This document shows positions 8,763-19,121 of a DNA stretch of 64,000 nucleotides, piece by piece (the first letter of the stretch is position 1; each line of letters starts with the position of its first letter). The position numbers were made by a program, and so were the translations under genes. The stretch lies in the NCBI RefSeq assembly GCF_009859475.1, contig NZ_CP044549.1:1798001-1862000 (forward strand). Reading direction: 5' to 3'. Under the pieces are notes generated by a model. That model did no database searches. It was not told the DNA's origin and worked only from the letters and a program-made list of their open reading frames with translations. The stretch comes from Hydrogenophaga sp. BPS33 (GTDB lineage Bacteria > Pseudomonadota > Gammaproteobacteria > Burkholderiales > Burkholderiaceae_C).

Positions 8763-9682
8763 GCGTGGATGCCTGCCTCGTGACCGGCGCCACCGGCGGC
8801 ATTGGCCGCGGCGTGGCTCTGCGCCTGGCGGGGCAGGTGCCTCGGCTGCGCCTGTTGGTGCGCGGTTCGTCGTCGAGTCCGCCGGTGGACGCAGAAGTCG
8901 TTCAGGGGGATTTCGACGACCTGCCAAGCATGGCACGGGCCTTTGCGGGCATGCGGACCGTCTTCCTCTACACGCCCGTTCGCCCCGACGCTCGGCTGCT
9001 GCAGACAGCGGCCGAGCAGGGTGTGCGCCACGTGGTGCTGCTGTCGTCTGCATCGGTGGCCAAGGTGGCGCCCGGTGAGCGCAACCCGGTGGCAGAACGA
9101 CACCGCGCCATGGAGCGGTACGTACGGGATGCCGGTCTTGGCAGTACTTGTTTGCGACCCGACACACTCGCGTCCAACTGCCTGTCCTGGGCCGAGGAGA
9201 TCCGCACGCACCGGCGCGTCTCGGTGCCTTACCCATCGTCGTTGCGCAATCCAATCCACGAAGACGATGTGGCGCTGATCGCTGCTCTGGCGATGCTCGA
9301 TGGGGATAGCTTGCGCAGCCGTTCGCTCTTGCTCACCGGACCGGCGCCACTGTCCATCCGCGATCAGGTTGCCGCGATCGGACGGGCTAGCGGGCAGGCT
9401 ATCGAGTGCCGCGAGATCGCCGCGCAGGACGCGATCGACCGCATGGCCCAGGGGCCGGGTGCGCTTGCTCTCGATGTCGCCCGCCGCCTGGTGGCCTACA
9501 TGGAGAAAACCACGCGCGAGGTACCCGCTGTCGCGAGCGACTTCTTCGAGGCGGCCGGACAGGCCCCCAAGGCGTTCTCCGAATGGGCGGCCGAGCATGC
9601 CGAGGCGTTCCGGCCCCCGAAGGTCCCTACACTTGCAGTTGGACCGGCACCGGCTCCTGGCACCTTCCATAGCGAGATATGA
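8759..9682 (+). CDS. NmrA-like NAD(P)-binding protein
   Basis: A 307-residue atypical short-chain dehydrogenase/NmrA-type protein. The N terminus has the TGATGGIG dinucleotide motif at residues 9-16, and residues 69-100 fit the VFLYTPVRPD...VRHVVLLSSASV pattern of NmrA and NAD(P)H-dependent quinone/azo reductase relatives. A canonical YxxxK catalytic pair is not evident, so it may be a redox sensor or reductase rather than a classical dehydrogenase. It starts at a GTG overlapping the previous stop (GTGA) and its own TGA overlaps the IclR gene, so all three are coupled. Confidence 0.75.
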   Translation: MSVDACLVTGATGGIGRGVALRLAGQVPRLRLLVRGSSSSPPVDAEVVQGDFDDLPSMARAFAGMRTVFLYTPVRPDARLLQTAAEQGVRHVVLLSSASVAKVAPGERNPVAERHRAMERYVRDAGLGSTCLRPDTLASNCLSWAEEIRTHRRVSVPYPSSLRNPIHEDDVALIAALAMLDGDSLRSRSLLLTGPAPLSIRDQVAAIGRASGQAIECREIAAQDAIDRMAQGPGALALDVARRLVAYMEKTTREVPAVASDFFEAAGQAPKAFSEWAAEHAEAFRPPKVPTLAVGPAPAPGTFHSEI

Positions 9683-10506
9683 CACAAGAATCCACCGGCA
9701 CCCCCAGCACCACCGAGCCCGCCGACAAGAGTTCCGCCTGGGTCGAGGCGCTTTTCCAGGGTATGGCGGTTTTGCGGGTGTTCGAAGGGGAGACCAACGG
9801 ACTCACTCTGACCGAGATCGCGCAGAAGCTGGGCTGGAGCCGCACGAAGCCTTACCGTTATGTCTACACGCTCGAGCAGATGGGCTATCTGACCCGGCAG
9901 GAGGGCACGAAGCGCTACCGGCCCACGTCGCTGACCATGACCCTCGGCTATTCGTATCTGAGCGGGCTCTCACTGCTGGAACTGGCGCAACCGGTCCTCG
10001 ATCGTTTGAAGAACGCGCTCGGCGCCTCCGTGCACATGGGCATTCTTGAACAGGGCGAGGTGGTGTACATCGCCAGTGCGCGGGTTTCCGTCGTTCCCGC
10101 GGTCAACATCCATGTGGGTTCGCGCGTGCCGCCCTACGTCACCTCTCTGGGACGCGCACTGCTGTCGGAAATGGACGACGAACAGGTTGATGCGCTGATC
10201 GGCAAGCTGTCGTTGCCCGCCAGCACACCGCGCAGCATCACCGAGCCGGCGGCGTTCCGGCAGATGCTCAAGAAATCCCGGGAACAGGGCTACGTGTTCA
10301 CCGACGAGGAATTCCACCCTGGCGTGCGTTCGATCGCCGCACCGGTGCACGATCGCCGGGGCGACGTTGTCGCGGCGATCAACGCTACCTCCATCGTCCA
10401 GAAGTTTTCCGACGACTACCTGAACGAACAGGTTATTCCCCTGGTCGTGGCCGCGGCCAAGGAAATTTCCATGAGTATGGGCCATATGCCGCAGAGGGAA
10501 GCCTGA
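9679..10506 (+). CDS. IclR-family transcriptional regulator
   Basis: A 275-residue regulator. A winged helix-turn-helix occupies residues about 25-85 (LTLTEIAQKLGWSRTKPYRYVYTLEQMGYL), and an IclR effector-binding domain occupies residues about 100-265, with the family pattern PPYVTSLGRALLS and a GVRSIAAPVHD block. It is the last gene of the importer/monooxygenase operon and overlaps the preceding gene by 4 bp. It is therefore likely to autoregulate the whole operon in response to the substrate or an intermediate; the inverted repeat before the first gene is the probable site. Confidence 0.92.
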   Translation: MTQESTGTPSTTEPADKSSAWVEALFQGMAVLRVFEGETNGLTLTEIAQKLGWSRTKPYRYVYTLEQMGYLTRQEGTKRYRPTSLTMTLGYSYLSGLSLLELAQPVLDRLKNALGASVHMGILEQGEVVYIASARVSVVPAVNIHVGSRVPPYVTSLGRALLSEMDDEQVDALIGKLSLPASTPRSITEPAAFRQMLKKSREQGYVFTDEEFHPGVRSIAAPVHDRRGDVVAAINATSIVQKFSDDYLNEQVIPLVVAAAKEISMSMGHMPQREA

Positions 10507-10579
10507 ACAAGCGCCCGTTGGCCCCGAAGGCTGCCCGCACCGAAGGCCGGGTGCCACGAACTCGCGCGAGCGAACCCAC

Positions 10580-12031
10580 TCAGCGCGGCGTGCTGGCGAG
10601 CTGCACGGCCAGGCGGTTGTGCCGCTCCACCAGGGGGCCGAGGTCCACGGTGGCCAGCTGCCCGTCGCGCACAACGACCTGGCCGTTGACCACGGTGTAG
10701 GCGGCCTGCGGGCTGGCGCACAGCAGGAGGCTGCCCACCGGGTCGTGCACCGCGCCGCCGGCAAAGCCCAGCGTGCGCAGATCGAACAGCGCGAAGTCGG
10801 CGCACATGCCCACCGCAAGATGGCCGATGTCCGTGCGGCCCAGCACCTCGGCGCCGCCGCGCGTGGCCATGTGCAGCGCGTCGCGCGCGGTCATCTCGGC
10901 CGGGCCCAGGTCGCAGCCGAAGAAGGTCTTGCCGCCGCGTTGCTCGGGCGGCTGCAGGGCGCGGCCGACGCGCGCCAGCAGCAGCGCCTGGCGCGCTTCG
11001 TTGACCATGTGGGCGCCGTCGTTGCTCGCGCTGCCGTCGACCCCGAGGCCGACCGGCACGCCCGCGTCGAGCAGGCGGCGCACCGGCGCGATGCCCGAGG
11101 CCAGGCGCATGTTGCTGCACGGGCAATGCGCCACACCGGTGCGGCTCGCAGCGAACAGCGAGATGCCTTCGTCGTCCAGCTTCACGCAGTGCGCGTGCCA
11201 CACATCGTCGCCGAGCCAGCCCAGGTCCTGCGCGTATTGCGCGGGTGTCTTGTTGAGCTTCTCTCGGCTGTAGGCGATGTCGTGGTCGTTCTCGGCCAAG
11301 TGGGTGTGCAGGCGCACGCCCTGGCCCTTGAAGGAGCGCGCCAGGGCCGCGCTTTCCCGCATGAGCGCGGGGCTCACCGAAAACGGCGAGCAGGGCGCCA
11401 GCGCGATCTGCAGCATGGCGCCGTGCCGCGCGTCGTGCCAGGTTTCGATGAGCCGCTGGCTGTCCTGGAGGATCGCGTCCTCGCGCTCCACCAGTGCATC
11501 GGGTGGCAGGCCACCAGCGCTCGCACCCACGCTCATGCTGCCACGCGTGGCCACGAAGCGCATGCCGATCTGCTGCGAGGCCTCGATGCTGTCTTCCAGC
11601 CGCACGCCGTTGGGGTAGAGGTAGAGGTGGTCGCTGGTGGTGGTGCAGCCGCTGAGCAGCAGCTCGGCCATGGCCACTTGCGTGGACACGCGCACCATCT
11701 CGGGTGTGAGGCCGGCCCAGATCGGGTACAAGCCCCGCAGCCACGAAAACAGCTCGGCGTTCTGCACGCTCGGCAGCGCGCGCGTGAGCGACTGATACAT
11801 ATGGTGGTGCGTGTTCACCAGCCCCGGCGTGACGAGGTGGCCACTGGCCTCGATCACCTCGCTGGCCTCGTCGTGCAGCGCCGGCGGCAACTCGGCGGCG
11901 GGACCGATCCACTCGATCACGTTGCCGCGCACGAACAGGCTGGCATCGGCCAGCTCGGTGCCGCTGGCCAGATCGGCGTCGTTGAAGGTGGCGATGCAAC
12001 TGGCGTTCTGGACGAGAAGGGTGCGGGTCAT
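10580..12031 (-). CDS. 8-oxoguanine deaminase (amidohydrolase family)
   Basis: A 483-residue cyclic deaminase of the amidohydrolase superfamily, best matching the 8-oxoguanine deaminases, which convert 8-oxoguanine to urate and ammonia. The metal-binding HxH is in NTHHHM at residues 75-77, a further metal histidine is in LHTHLAEND, and the C-terminal metal aspartate is in GLGVDGSASND. Relatives include atrazine chlorohydrolase-like and guanine deaminase-like enzymes, so the substrate is probable rather than certain. It overlaps the upstream LysR gene by 4 bp. Proximity to the glyoxylate carboligase genes supports a purine-degradation role. Confidence 0.8.
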   Translation of the reverse strand: MTRTLLVQNASCIATFNDADLASGTELADASLFVRGNVIEWIGPAAELPPALHDEASEVIEASGHLVTPGLVNTHHHMYQSLTRALPSVQNAELFSWLRGLYPIWAGLTPEMVRVSTQVAMAELLLSGCTTTSDHLYLYPNGVRLEDSIEASQQIGMRFVATRGSMSVGASAGGLPPDALVEREDAILQDSQRLIETWHDARHGAMLQIALAPCSPFSVSPALMRESAALARSFKGQGVRLHTHLAENDHDIAYSREKLNKTPAQYAQDLGWLGDDVWHAHCVKLDDEGISLFAASRTGVAHCPCSNMRLASGIAPVRRLLDAGVPVGLGVDGSASNDGAHMVNEARQALLLARVGRALQPPEQRGGKTFFGCDLGPAEMTARDALHMATRGGAEVLGRTDIGHLAVGMCADFALFDLRTLGFAGGAVHDPVGSLLLCASPQAAYTVVNGQVVVRDGQLATVDLGPLVERHNRLAVQLASTPR

Positions 12032-12942
12032 GTCGTGTCCTTCAGCCAGTAGCCTGGCTTCGCATAGATTTTTTTGAGATGCTCAATAAAAAACCGCACC
12101 TTGGCCGGCAGGTGCCGCTGCTGTGGGTACACGGCCAGGATGTCGTAGGCGGGCAGGGCGAAGTCGTCGAGCACGGTCACGAGTTCGCCACGCTGCAACT
12201 GCGCCTGGATCTCCCAGGTGGAGCGCCAGCCCAGGCCCAGGCCTTCGCTGGCCCAGCGCTGCAGCAGCTCGCCGTCGTTGCAGTCGAGGTTGCCTTCCAC
12301 GCGCACCGTCACGGTCTTGCCGTCCTGCAGGAAGTACCAGCCGCGCTGCTGCCCGCCCTGCAGGTTGAAGGCCAGGCAGTTGTGGTGCTTCAGATCGTCC
12401 AGCGTTTTCGGCTTGCCGTGTTTGCGGAAGTAGGCTGGCGTGCCGCAGACCACGCGCTGGTTGGTGGCCAGCTTGATGGCGACGAAGTTCGGGTCGATCG
12501 CGCCGCCGATGCGCAAGCCCATGTCGTAGCCCTCGCGCACGATGTCGACGACGCGGTCGGTCAGGTTGAAGGAAATCTTCACCTCCGGGTTGGCCTTGAG
12601 GAAGCCGCTCGCATGCGGCGCCACGTGCAGGCGGCCGAACGCCGCGGGCGCCGACACCACCAGGTGGCCGCTGGCGCGGTGCTTCTGCGACGACACCGTC
12701 GCCTCGGCCTGCGACCACTGCGCCAGCAGCACGCGGCATTCGTCGAGGAACCCCGTGCCCTGCTCGGTCAGCGCGAGCCGCCGCGTGGAGCGGTGGATCA
12801 GTTGCGTGCCCAGGCGGCGTTCCAGCGCGTCGATGCGCCGGCCCATCATCACCGGCGTGATGCCCGCGTGCAGCGCGGCCGCCGCCAGGCTGCCGTGCTC
12901 CATGACCATCACGAAGGCCTCGATTTCCTTGAAGCGGTCCAT
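12028..12942 (-). CDS. LysR-family regulator
   Basis: A 304-residue LysR regulator: helix-turn-helix at residues about 15-60 ([25 protein letters not shown]), then an effector-binding domain. It is transcribed divergently from gcl and is followed immediately (ATGA overlap) by 8-oxoguanine deaminase. A LysR protein in this position typically controls both its own operon and the divergent one. The effector could be a purine-derived metabolite such as glyoxylate, allantoin or urate, but this is inference. Confidence 0.9.
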   Translation of the reverse strand: MDRFKEIEAFVMVMEHGSLAAAALHAGITPVMMGRRIDALERRLGTQLIHRSTRRLALTEQGTGFLDECRVLLAQWSQAEATVSSQKHRASGHLVVSAPAAFGRLHVAPHASGFLKANPEVKISFNLTDRVVDIVREGYDMGLRIGGAIDPNFVAIKLATNQRVVCGTPAYFRKHGKPKTLDDLKHHNCLAFNLQGGQQRGWYFLQDGKTVTVRVEGNLDCNDGELLQRWASEGLGLGWRSTWEIQAQLQRGELVTVLDDFALPAYDILAVYPQQRHLPAKVRFFIEHLKKIYAKPGYWLKDTT

Positions 12943-12976
12943 GGGCGCATGTTAACCCTGCCACGTGCGCGACTCC

Positions 12977-12989
12977 ATACCCAGAGTAT
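12977..12989. promoter_or_regulatory. Short palindrome in the LysR/gcl intergenic region
   Basis: ATAC-CCAGA-GTAT forms a small perfect palindrome in the 137-bp divergent gap. About 45 bp further on there is a related GAGTATGGGTT. Both would fit a LysR-type bipartite site covering the gcl promoter. The arms are short, so chance is possible. Confidence 0.3.
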
Positions 12990-13079
12990 CGAATCAACGT
13001 ACCGATATGGGCATTCTCAAGAGTATGGGTTCTCCCTAGCATGGGTGCCAGTCCATCAACCCTGGTAAGGAATCGCATC

Positions 13080-14867
13080 ATGGCCCGTATGACCGCGGCG
13101 CAAGCCGCCATCTGTGTGCTCGAGAAGGAAGGCATTTCGCAGGCATTCGGCGTGCCCGGTGCCGCCATCAACCCGTTCTACGCGGCCATGCGCCAACGCG
13201 GCAGCATCGCCCACATCCTGGCGCGGCACGTCGAAGCCGCCTCCCACATGGCCGAGGGCTACACCCGCGCGCGCGCCGGCAACATCGGCCTGTGCATCGG
13301 CACCAGCGGCCCGGCGGGCACCGACATGATCACCGGCCTGTATTCCGCGCAGGCTGACAGCATCCCCATCCTCTGCGTCACTGGCCAGGCGCCGCGCGCG
13401 CGGCTCTACAAGGAAGACTTCCAGGCGGTAGACATCGAGAGCATCGCCAAGCCGGTCACCAAGTGGGCGGTGACGGTGCGCGAACCCGCGCTGGTGCCAC
13501 GCGTGTTCCAGCAGGCCTTCCACCTCATGCGCTCAGGCCGCCCCGGGCCGGTGCTGATCGACCTGCCGTTCGACGTGCAGATGGCCGAGATCGAGTTCGA
13601 CCCCGACACCTACGAACCGCTGCCGGTCTACAAGCCCGCCGCGAGCCGCAAGCAGATCGAGAAGGCGCTGGACATGCTCGCCGCGTCCACCAAGCCACTG
13701 ATCGTGGCCGGTGGCGGCATCCTCAACGCCGACGCGGCCGACCTGCTCGTCGAGTTCGCCGAGCTCACCGGCGTGCCGGTGATTCCCACGCTCATGGGCT
13801 GGGGCACGATTCCGGACGACCATCCGCTCATGGCCGGCATGGTGGGTCTGCAGACCAGCCACCGCTACGGCAACGCCACGATGCTCGCGAGCGACTTCGT
13901 GCTCGGCATCGGCAACCGCTGGGCCAACCGCCACACCGGCTCGGTCGAAACCTATACAAAGGGCCGCAAGTTCGTGCACGTGGACATCGAGCCGACGCAG
14001 ATCGGACGCGTGTTCGAACCGGACTTCGGCATCGTCTCCGACGCCCGGGCCGCGCTCGAACTTTTTGTGCAGGTGGCGCGCGAACGCAAGGCCGCAGGCC
14101 ACTGGCCGAGCTACGCGAACTGGGCCGGCCGCTGCGCCGAGCGCAAGCGCTCGATGTTGCGCCAGACGCACTTCGCGCAGATCCCGATGAAGCCGCACCG
14201 CGTGTACGAAGAGATGAACCAGGTGTTCGGCCGCGACACGGTGTACGTGAGCACCATCGGCCTGTCGCAGATCGCAGGCGCCCAGTTCCTGCACGTCTAC
14301 GGTCCGCGCCAGTGGATCAACTGCGGCCAGGCCGGCCCGCTGGGCTGGACGCTGCCCGCCGCGCTCGGCGTGGTCGCGGCCGACGCGACCCGGCCGGTGG
14401 TCGCGCTCTCGGGCGACTACGACTTCCAGTTCCTGATCGAAGAGCTCGCGGTCGGCGCGCAGTTCCGCCTGCCGTATGTGCACGTGCTGGTGAACAACGC
14501 CTACCTCGGCCTGATCCGCCAGAGCCAGCGCGGTTTCGACATGGATTACTGTGTGCAGCTCGCGTTCGAGAACCAGAACATGGACGAGGGCGAGGACGGC
14601 TTGCGCGGCTACGGCGTGGACCACGTCGCCGTGGTCGAAGGCCTGGGCTGCAAAGCGTTGCGCGTGACCGACCCCGAGAAGTTGCAGGACGCGTTGCGGC
14701 AAGCGCAGCAACTCGCTGCCTTGCACCGCGTGCCGGTGGTGGTGGAATGCATACTGGAACGCGTGACCAACATCGCCATGGGGACCGAGATCGACAAGGT
14801 CAACGAGTTCGAAGCCATCGACTGCCGTGCGCCACAAGGCCTCGAAACCGTCGGCCTCCTGGACTGA
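13080..14867 (+). CDS. gcl: Glyoxylate carboligase (tartronate-semialdehyde synthase)
   Basis: A thiamine-diphosphate enzyme of 595 residues that joins two glyoxylates to make tartronate semialdehyde and CO2. The sequence closely follows E. coli Gcl along its length, e.g. [30 protein letters not shown] and [13 protein letters not shown]. Residue 51 is valine, where almost all other ThDP enzymes have the catalytic glutamate; Val51 is a known hallmark of Gcl. The ThDP/metal motif GDYDFQF...NNAYLG is present. The start used is the second in-frame ATG, preceded by GGTAAGG. It leads the gcl-hyi-glxR operon. Confidence 0.97.
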   Translation: MARMTAAQAAICVLEKEGISQAFGVPGAAINPFYAAMRQRGSIAHILARHVEAASHMAEGYTRARAGNIGLCIGTSGPAGTDMITGLYSAQADSIPILCVTGQAPRARLYKEDFQAVDIESIAKPVTKWAVTVREPALVPRVFQQAFHLMRSGRPGPVLIDLPFDVQMAEIEFDPDTYEPLPVYKPAASRKQIEKALDMLAASTKPLIVAGGGILNADAADLLVEFAELTGVPVIPTLMGWGTIPDDHPLMAGMVGLQTSHRYGNATMLASDFVLGIGNRWANRHTGSVETYTKGRKFVHVDIEPTQIGRVFEPDFGIVSDARAALELFVQVARERKAAGHWPSYANWAGRCAERKRSMLRQTHFAQIPMKPHRVYEEMNQVFGRDTVYVSTIGLSQIAGAQFLHVYGPRQWINCGQAGPLGWTLPAALGVVAADATRPVVALSGDYDFQFLIEELAVGAQFRLPYVHVLVNNAYLGLIRQSQRGFDMDYCVQLAFENQNMDEGEDGLRGYGVDHVAVVEGLGCKALRVTDPEKLQDALRQAQQLAALHRVPVVVECILERVTNIAMGTEIDKVNEFEAIDCRAPQGLETVGLLD

Positions 14868-14897
14868 CCGCCAAGCACAAGACAAGGACACGACACC

Positions 14898-15716
14898 ATG
14901 CTGCAATTCGCCGCCAACCTCTCCATGCTCTGGAACGAGCTGCCCTTCCTCGACCGTTTTGCCGCCGCCGAGCGCGCGGGCTTCCGGGCCGTGGAGTTTC
15001 TGTTTCCCTACGACTTCACGGTCGACGAGATCGCACAGCGCCTGCAGCAGCACCAGTTGCAGCTCGTGCTGCACAACCTGCCCGCGGGCGACTGGGCCGG
15101 CGGTGAACGCGGCTTCGCCTCGCTGCCCGGGCGCGAGGACGAATTCCGCGCCGGTGTCGCGCTGGCCTTGCAATACGGCAGCGCCCTGGGCACGCCGAAT
15201 CTGCACTGCATGGCGGGCATTCCGCCCCAGGGCGTGAGCGTTGCCCAGGCACACGCCACGCTGGTGAGCAACCTGCGCTACGCGGCGGCAGAGGCGAAAC
15301 GCCACGGCATCCGCTTGCTGCTCGAACCCATCAACGCGTTCGACATGCCGGGCTTTTTCGTGAACCGCCCGCGCCAGGCGATCGCGATCCTGGACGAGGT
15401 GGGTTCGGACAATCTCTACCTGCAGTACGACATCTACCACGCGCAGCGCACGGAGGGCGAGCTGGCCAACACCATCCAGGACCTGCTGCCGCGCATTGCG
15501 CACATGCAACTGGCCGACACGCCCGGCCGCCACGAACCGGGCACCGGTGAAATCCACTACCGCTACCTGTTCGACCACATCGACGCGCTGGGCTACAGCG
15601 GCCACATCGGTTGCGAATACAAGCCGCGCGATCCGAGCCCGGGTGGCACGGACCGAGGCCTGGCCTGGTTGGCCGCGCACGGACAGAGCCTGGAGCTGCA
15701 AGGAGAGCCGGCATGA
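14898..15716 (+). CDS. hyi: Hydroxypyruvate isomerase
   Basis: A 272-residue TIM-barrel isomerase that interconverts hydroxypyruvate and tartronate semialdehyde. Motifs of the Hyi family are clear: MLQFAANLSMLWNELPFLDRF at the N terminus, LLLEPINAFDMPGFF (metal-binding Glu) and LYLQYDIYHAQR. It lies between gcl and glxR, the standard gene order of the glyoxylate-to-glycerate pathway, and overlaps glxR by 4 bp. Confidence 0.95.
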   Translation: MLQFAANLSMLWNELPFLDRFAAAERAGFRAVEFLFPYDFTVDEIAQRLQQHQLQLVLHNLPAGDWAGGERGFASLPGREDEFRAGVALALQYGSALGTPNLHCMAGIPPQGVSVAQAHATLVSNLRYAAAEAKRHGIRLLLEPINAFDMPGFFVNRPRQAIAILDEVGSDNLYLQYDIYHAQRTEGELANTIQDLLPRIAHMQLADTPGRHEPGTGEIHYRYLFDHIDALGYSGHIGCEYKPRDPSPGGTDRGLAWLAAHGQSLELQGEPA

Positions 15717-16624
15717 CGAACAAGGACGGACTCAAGGTCGGCTTCATCGGCCTGGGCATCATGGGCGCGCCCATGGCGCTGAACCTGCTGAAGGCCGGCC
15801 ACGCGCTGTTCGTGGCCAGCCGGGGCAAGGTGCCCGAGGTGTTCGCGCAAGAGGGTGCGACCATCTGCACCAACGCCACCGAGGTGGCCCGGCGCGCCGA
15901 CATCGTCGTGATCATGGTGCCCGACACGCCGCACGTCGACGATGTGCTGTTCGGGGAGAACGGTGTGGCCAAGGGCCTCGCACCGGGCAAGCTGGTGATC
16001 GACATGAGCTCGATCAGCCCGATGGCCACCAAGTCCTTCGCCCAGAAGATCCACGCGCTCGGCTGCGACTACCTGGACGCGCCGGTGAGCGGCGGTGAGG
16101 TGGGCGCGAAGGCCGCGAGCCTGACCATCATGGTGGGGGGGCCGCAGGCGGCGTTCGACCGCGCCCAGCCTTTGTTCACCGCGATGGGCAAGAACATCAC
16201 GCTCGTGGGTGGCCACGGCGACGGACAGACCACCAAGGTGGCGAACCAGATCATCGTCGCGCTCAACATCGAGGCGGTGGCCGAGGCGCTGCTGTTTGCG
16301 AGCAAGGCGGGGGCGGACCCGGCGAAGGTGCGGGAAGCGCTCATGGGCGGCTTTGCGGCCAGCCGCATTCTGGAGGTGCACGGGGAGCGGATGGTCCGGC
16401 GCGCCTTTGCGCCTGGGTTTCGCATCGAGTTGCACCAGAAGGATTTGAATTTGGCTTTGCAGGGGGCTCGGGACTTGGGCGTCGCTTTGCCGCACACGGC
16501 GAGTGCGGCGCAGTTGATGCAGAGCTGCGCGGCGCAGGGGATGGCGGGGTTGGATCATTCGGCTTTGTGTCGGGCGCTGGAGTTGATGGCGGGGCATGTG
16601 ATCGCGGCCGATTCGGTGGCCTGA
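15713..16624 (+). CDS. glxR: 2-hydroxy-3-oxopropionate (tartronate semialdehyde) reductase
   Basis: A 303-residue beta-hydroxyacid dehydrogenase reducing tartronate semialdehyde to D-glycerate with NAD(P)H. The dinucleotide motif GFIGLGIMGAPMALNL is at residues 9-24. The substrate-binding DAPVSGGEVGA block is near residue 122, and the catalytic lysine lies in QTTKVANQIIVALN. The start is the ATG overlapping the hyi stop. The gene closes the three-gene operon; a 405-bp repeat-rich gap then separates it from the glycerate kinase gene. Confidence 0.94.
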   Translation: MTNKDGLKVGFIGLGIMGAPMALNLLKAGHALFVASRGKVPEVFAQEGATICTNATEVARRADIVVIMVPDTPHVDDVLFGENGVAKGLAPGKLVIDMSSISPMATKSFAQKIHALGCDYLDAPVSGGEVGAKAASLTIMVGGPQAAFDRAQPLFTAMGKNITLVGGHGDGQTTKVANQIIVALNIEAVAEALLFASKAGADPAKVREALMGGFAASRILEVHGERMVRRAFAPGFRIELHQKDLNLALQGARDLGVALPHTASAAQLMQSCAAQGMAGLDHSALCRALELMAGHVIAADSVA

Positions 16625-16703
16625 GGTGTCTTCGCTCTCTTTCTTCTCGGACGCGGTCTTTTCTCTTTCGTGGCGAGCCGGGTCTCGGCCCGGCGGCCGA
16701 CTC

Positions 16704-16728
16704 ACTTTCTTTGGTCGCCAAAGAAAGT
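16704..16728. repeat. Perfect 11-bp-arm palindrome (possible terminator of the gcl operon)
   Basis: Arms ACTTTCTTTGG and CCAAAGAAAGT with a 3-nt loop lie 80 bp after the glxR stop. A further AAAGAAAG copy follows at 16733-16740. I recall similar elements scattered in Comamonadaceae intergenic regions, which suggests a repeat family. There is no strong T-tract, so the terminator role is uncertain. Confidence 0.6.
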
Positions 16729-16896
16729 AAGCAAAGAAAGGCGAGCCGAAGACCGGGCCCCTTCGGGGTTCCTTGCGCTGCTCGGTGTGCGGGGAGAAGT
16801 TCGCAAACTCGCTTCGCTCAAACACGCGAACTTCTTTTTCCCCGCACCCCTGCGCTGCTCAGCCCGGCCTGACGGCGGAAGGCGGGAGCGGGGTCA

Positions 16897-16936
16897 CCCT
16901 CACCCCCGCCCTCTCCCGCACAGCGGGAGAGGGAGC
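16897..16936 (+). repeat. REP-like element, copy 1
   Basis: A hairpin with 11-bp arms CCCTCTCCCGC / GCGGGAGAGGG and a 3-nt loop is preceded by CCCTCACCCCCG. It is matched, with about one mismatch and in reverse orientation, by copy 2 just downstream. Together they form an inverted pair of the kind seen in bacterial interspersed mosaic elements. Confidence 0.75.
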
Positions 16937-16963
16937 TAACTTCCCCTCCGGCGCGCGTGTCTT

Positions 16964-17003
16964 GCTCCCTCTCCCGCTGTGCGGGAGAGGGCCGGGGTGA
17001 GGG
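16964..17003 (-). repeat. REP-like element, copy 2 (inverted)
   Basis: This is the reverse-complement copy of the element at 16897: the same 11-bp-arm hairpin followed by CCGGGGTGAGGG. It ends only 26 bp before the ttuD start codon, so a hairpin in the transcript could affect ttuD expression. Confidence 0.75.
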
Positions 17004-17029
17004 CTCCCACCGCACTAAACTCCACCCCC

Positions 17030-18355
<1,326 letters not shown>

Positions 18356-18446
18356 CCGCGTTCCGCGCGGCGGCTTTTTGGCCTCCTGCGGAACCTCTTT
18401 CAATTTGTTTCTCTTTGTCGAGCCCTAGGGCGTCGGGGAAAGTTCC

Positions 18447-19121
18447 TTGCGCAGCCATTTCAACCGTTCCGCCCTGGTGCGCCAGCTCACCGGCTGGTTG
18501 CCCGCGCCCGAGGAGGCGTCGCGCCAGGACCTGGCCGAACGCCTGGGCGACTGGTTGAACGTGGCCGATGCCATCACCCTGGCCTCGGCCCAGCAGAACC
18601 TGCCCAAGCTCGCCACCGCCAGCCGCTTGGAGCGGCCGAAGCCGCCGGGCGATCCCAAGGCCGACCTGGAGCGCGCGCGCGCCACGCTCGCCAAGGCCAT
18701 CGCCACACCGCCCCAACCGCCCACCGACGCCAGCGACACCGAGTTCGCGCTGCACCACCAGCGCTATCTCGACCACCAGCGCCGCATGGAGATGTCGATC
18801 GATGCCCTGCGCGACCACGTGCGCCAGGTGCTGGCGGCGCGCTCGCCCAAGCTGGCGCAGCTCGCCGCCATGGACGCCATGCTCGACCAGATGCTGGGCG
18901 GGCGCGAACAGCGCCTGCTGCATGGCGTGCCGGCCATCGTCAAGCTGCGCTTTGCCCAATTGCGCCAGTCGCACCCCGACACTTGGCCCGCGCTGTTCGA
19001 ACACGACCTGCAGCGCACGCTGCTGGCCGAGCTCGACCTGCGCCTGCAGCCGGTGATGGGCATGGTCGACGCCTTCGGCCAGGAAGAGGCTGGCGCCACC
19101 GTTTTGAATTCCATTCCATGA
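18447..19121 (+). CDS. DUF3348-family protein
   Basis: A 224-residue protein that I match to DUF3348 by its opening HFNRSALVRQLTGWL and its position. Function is unknown. It has no signal peptide or membrane span; it looks helical, with a proline-rich middle (about 65-95) and a charged C-terminal half. The only usable start is TTG, since an in-frame TAG lies 21 bp upstream. Its stop overlaps the DUF802 ATG by 4 bp (ATGA). It is first in a four-gene cluster encoding MotA-like and MotB-like proteins, so it may be a cytoplasmic accessory of that membrane complex. Confidence 0.8.
   Translation: MRSHFNRSALVRQLTGWLPAPEEASRQDLAERLGDWLNVADAITLASAQQNLPKLATASRLERPKPPGDPKADLERARATLAKAIATPPQPPTDASDTEFALHHQRYLDHQRRMEMSIDALRDHVRQVLAARSPKLAQLAAMDAMLDQMLGGREQRLLHGVPAIVKLRFAQLRQSHPDTWPALFEHDLQRTLLAELDLRLQPVMGMVDAFGQEEAGATVLNSIP

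Larger units (their letters stand above)
16625..17029. other. Repeat-rich intergenic region between glxR and ttuD
   Basis: No convincing gene is seen in these 405 bp. The region holds a 25-bp palindromic hairpin, a pyrimidine-rich stretch, and two copies of a ~40-bp REP-like element in opposite orientation, listed separately. Any ttuD promoter must lie here, unless transcription reads through from glxR. Confidence 0.7.

Noticed and set aside
13533..15701. An open frame of about 720 codons on the minus strand opposite gcl and hyi
   Set aside because: gcl and hyi match their families end to end; the antisense frame has no recognisable domain.
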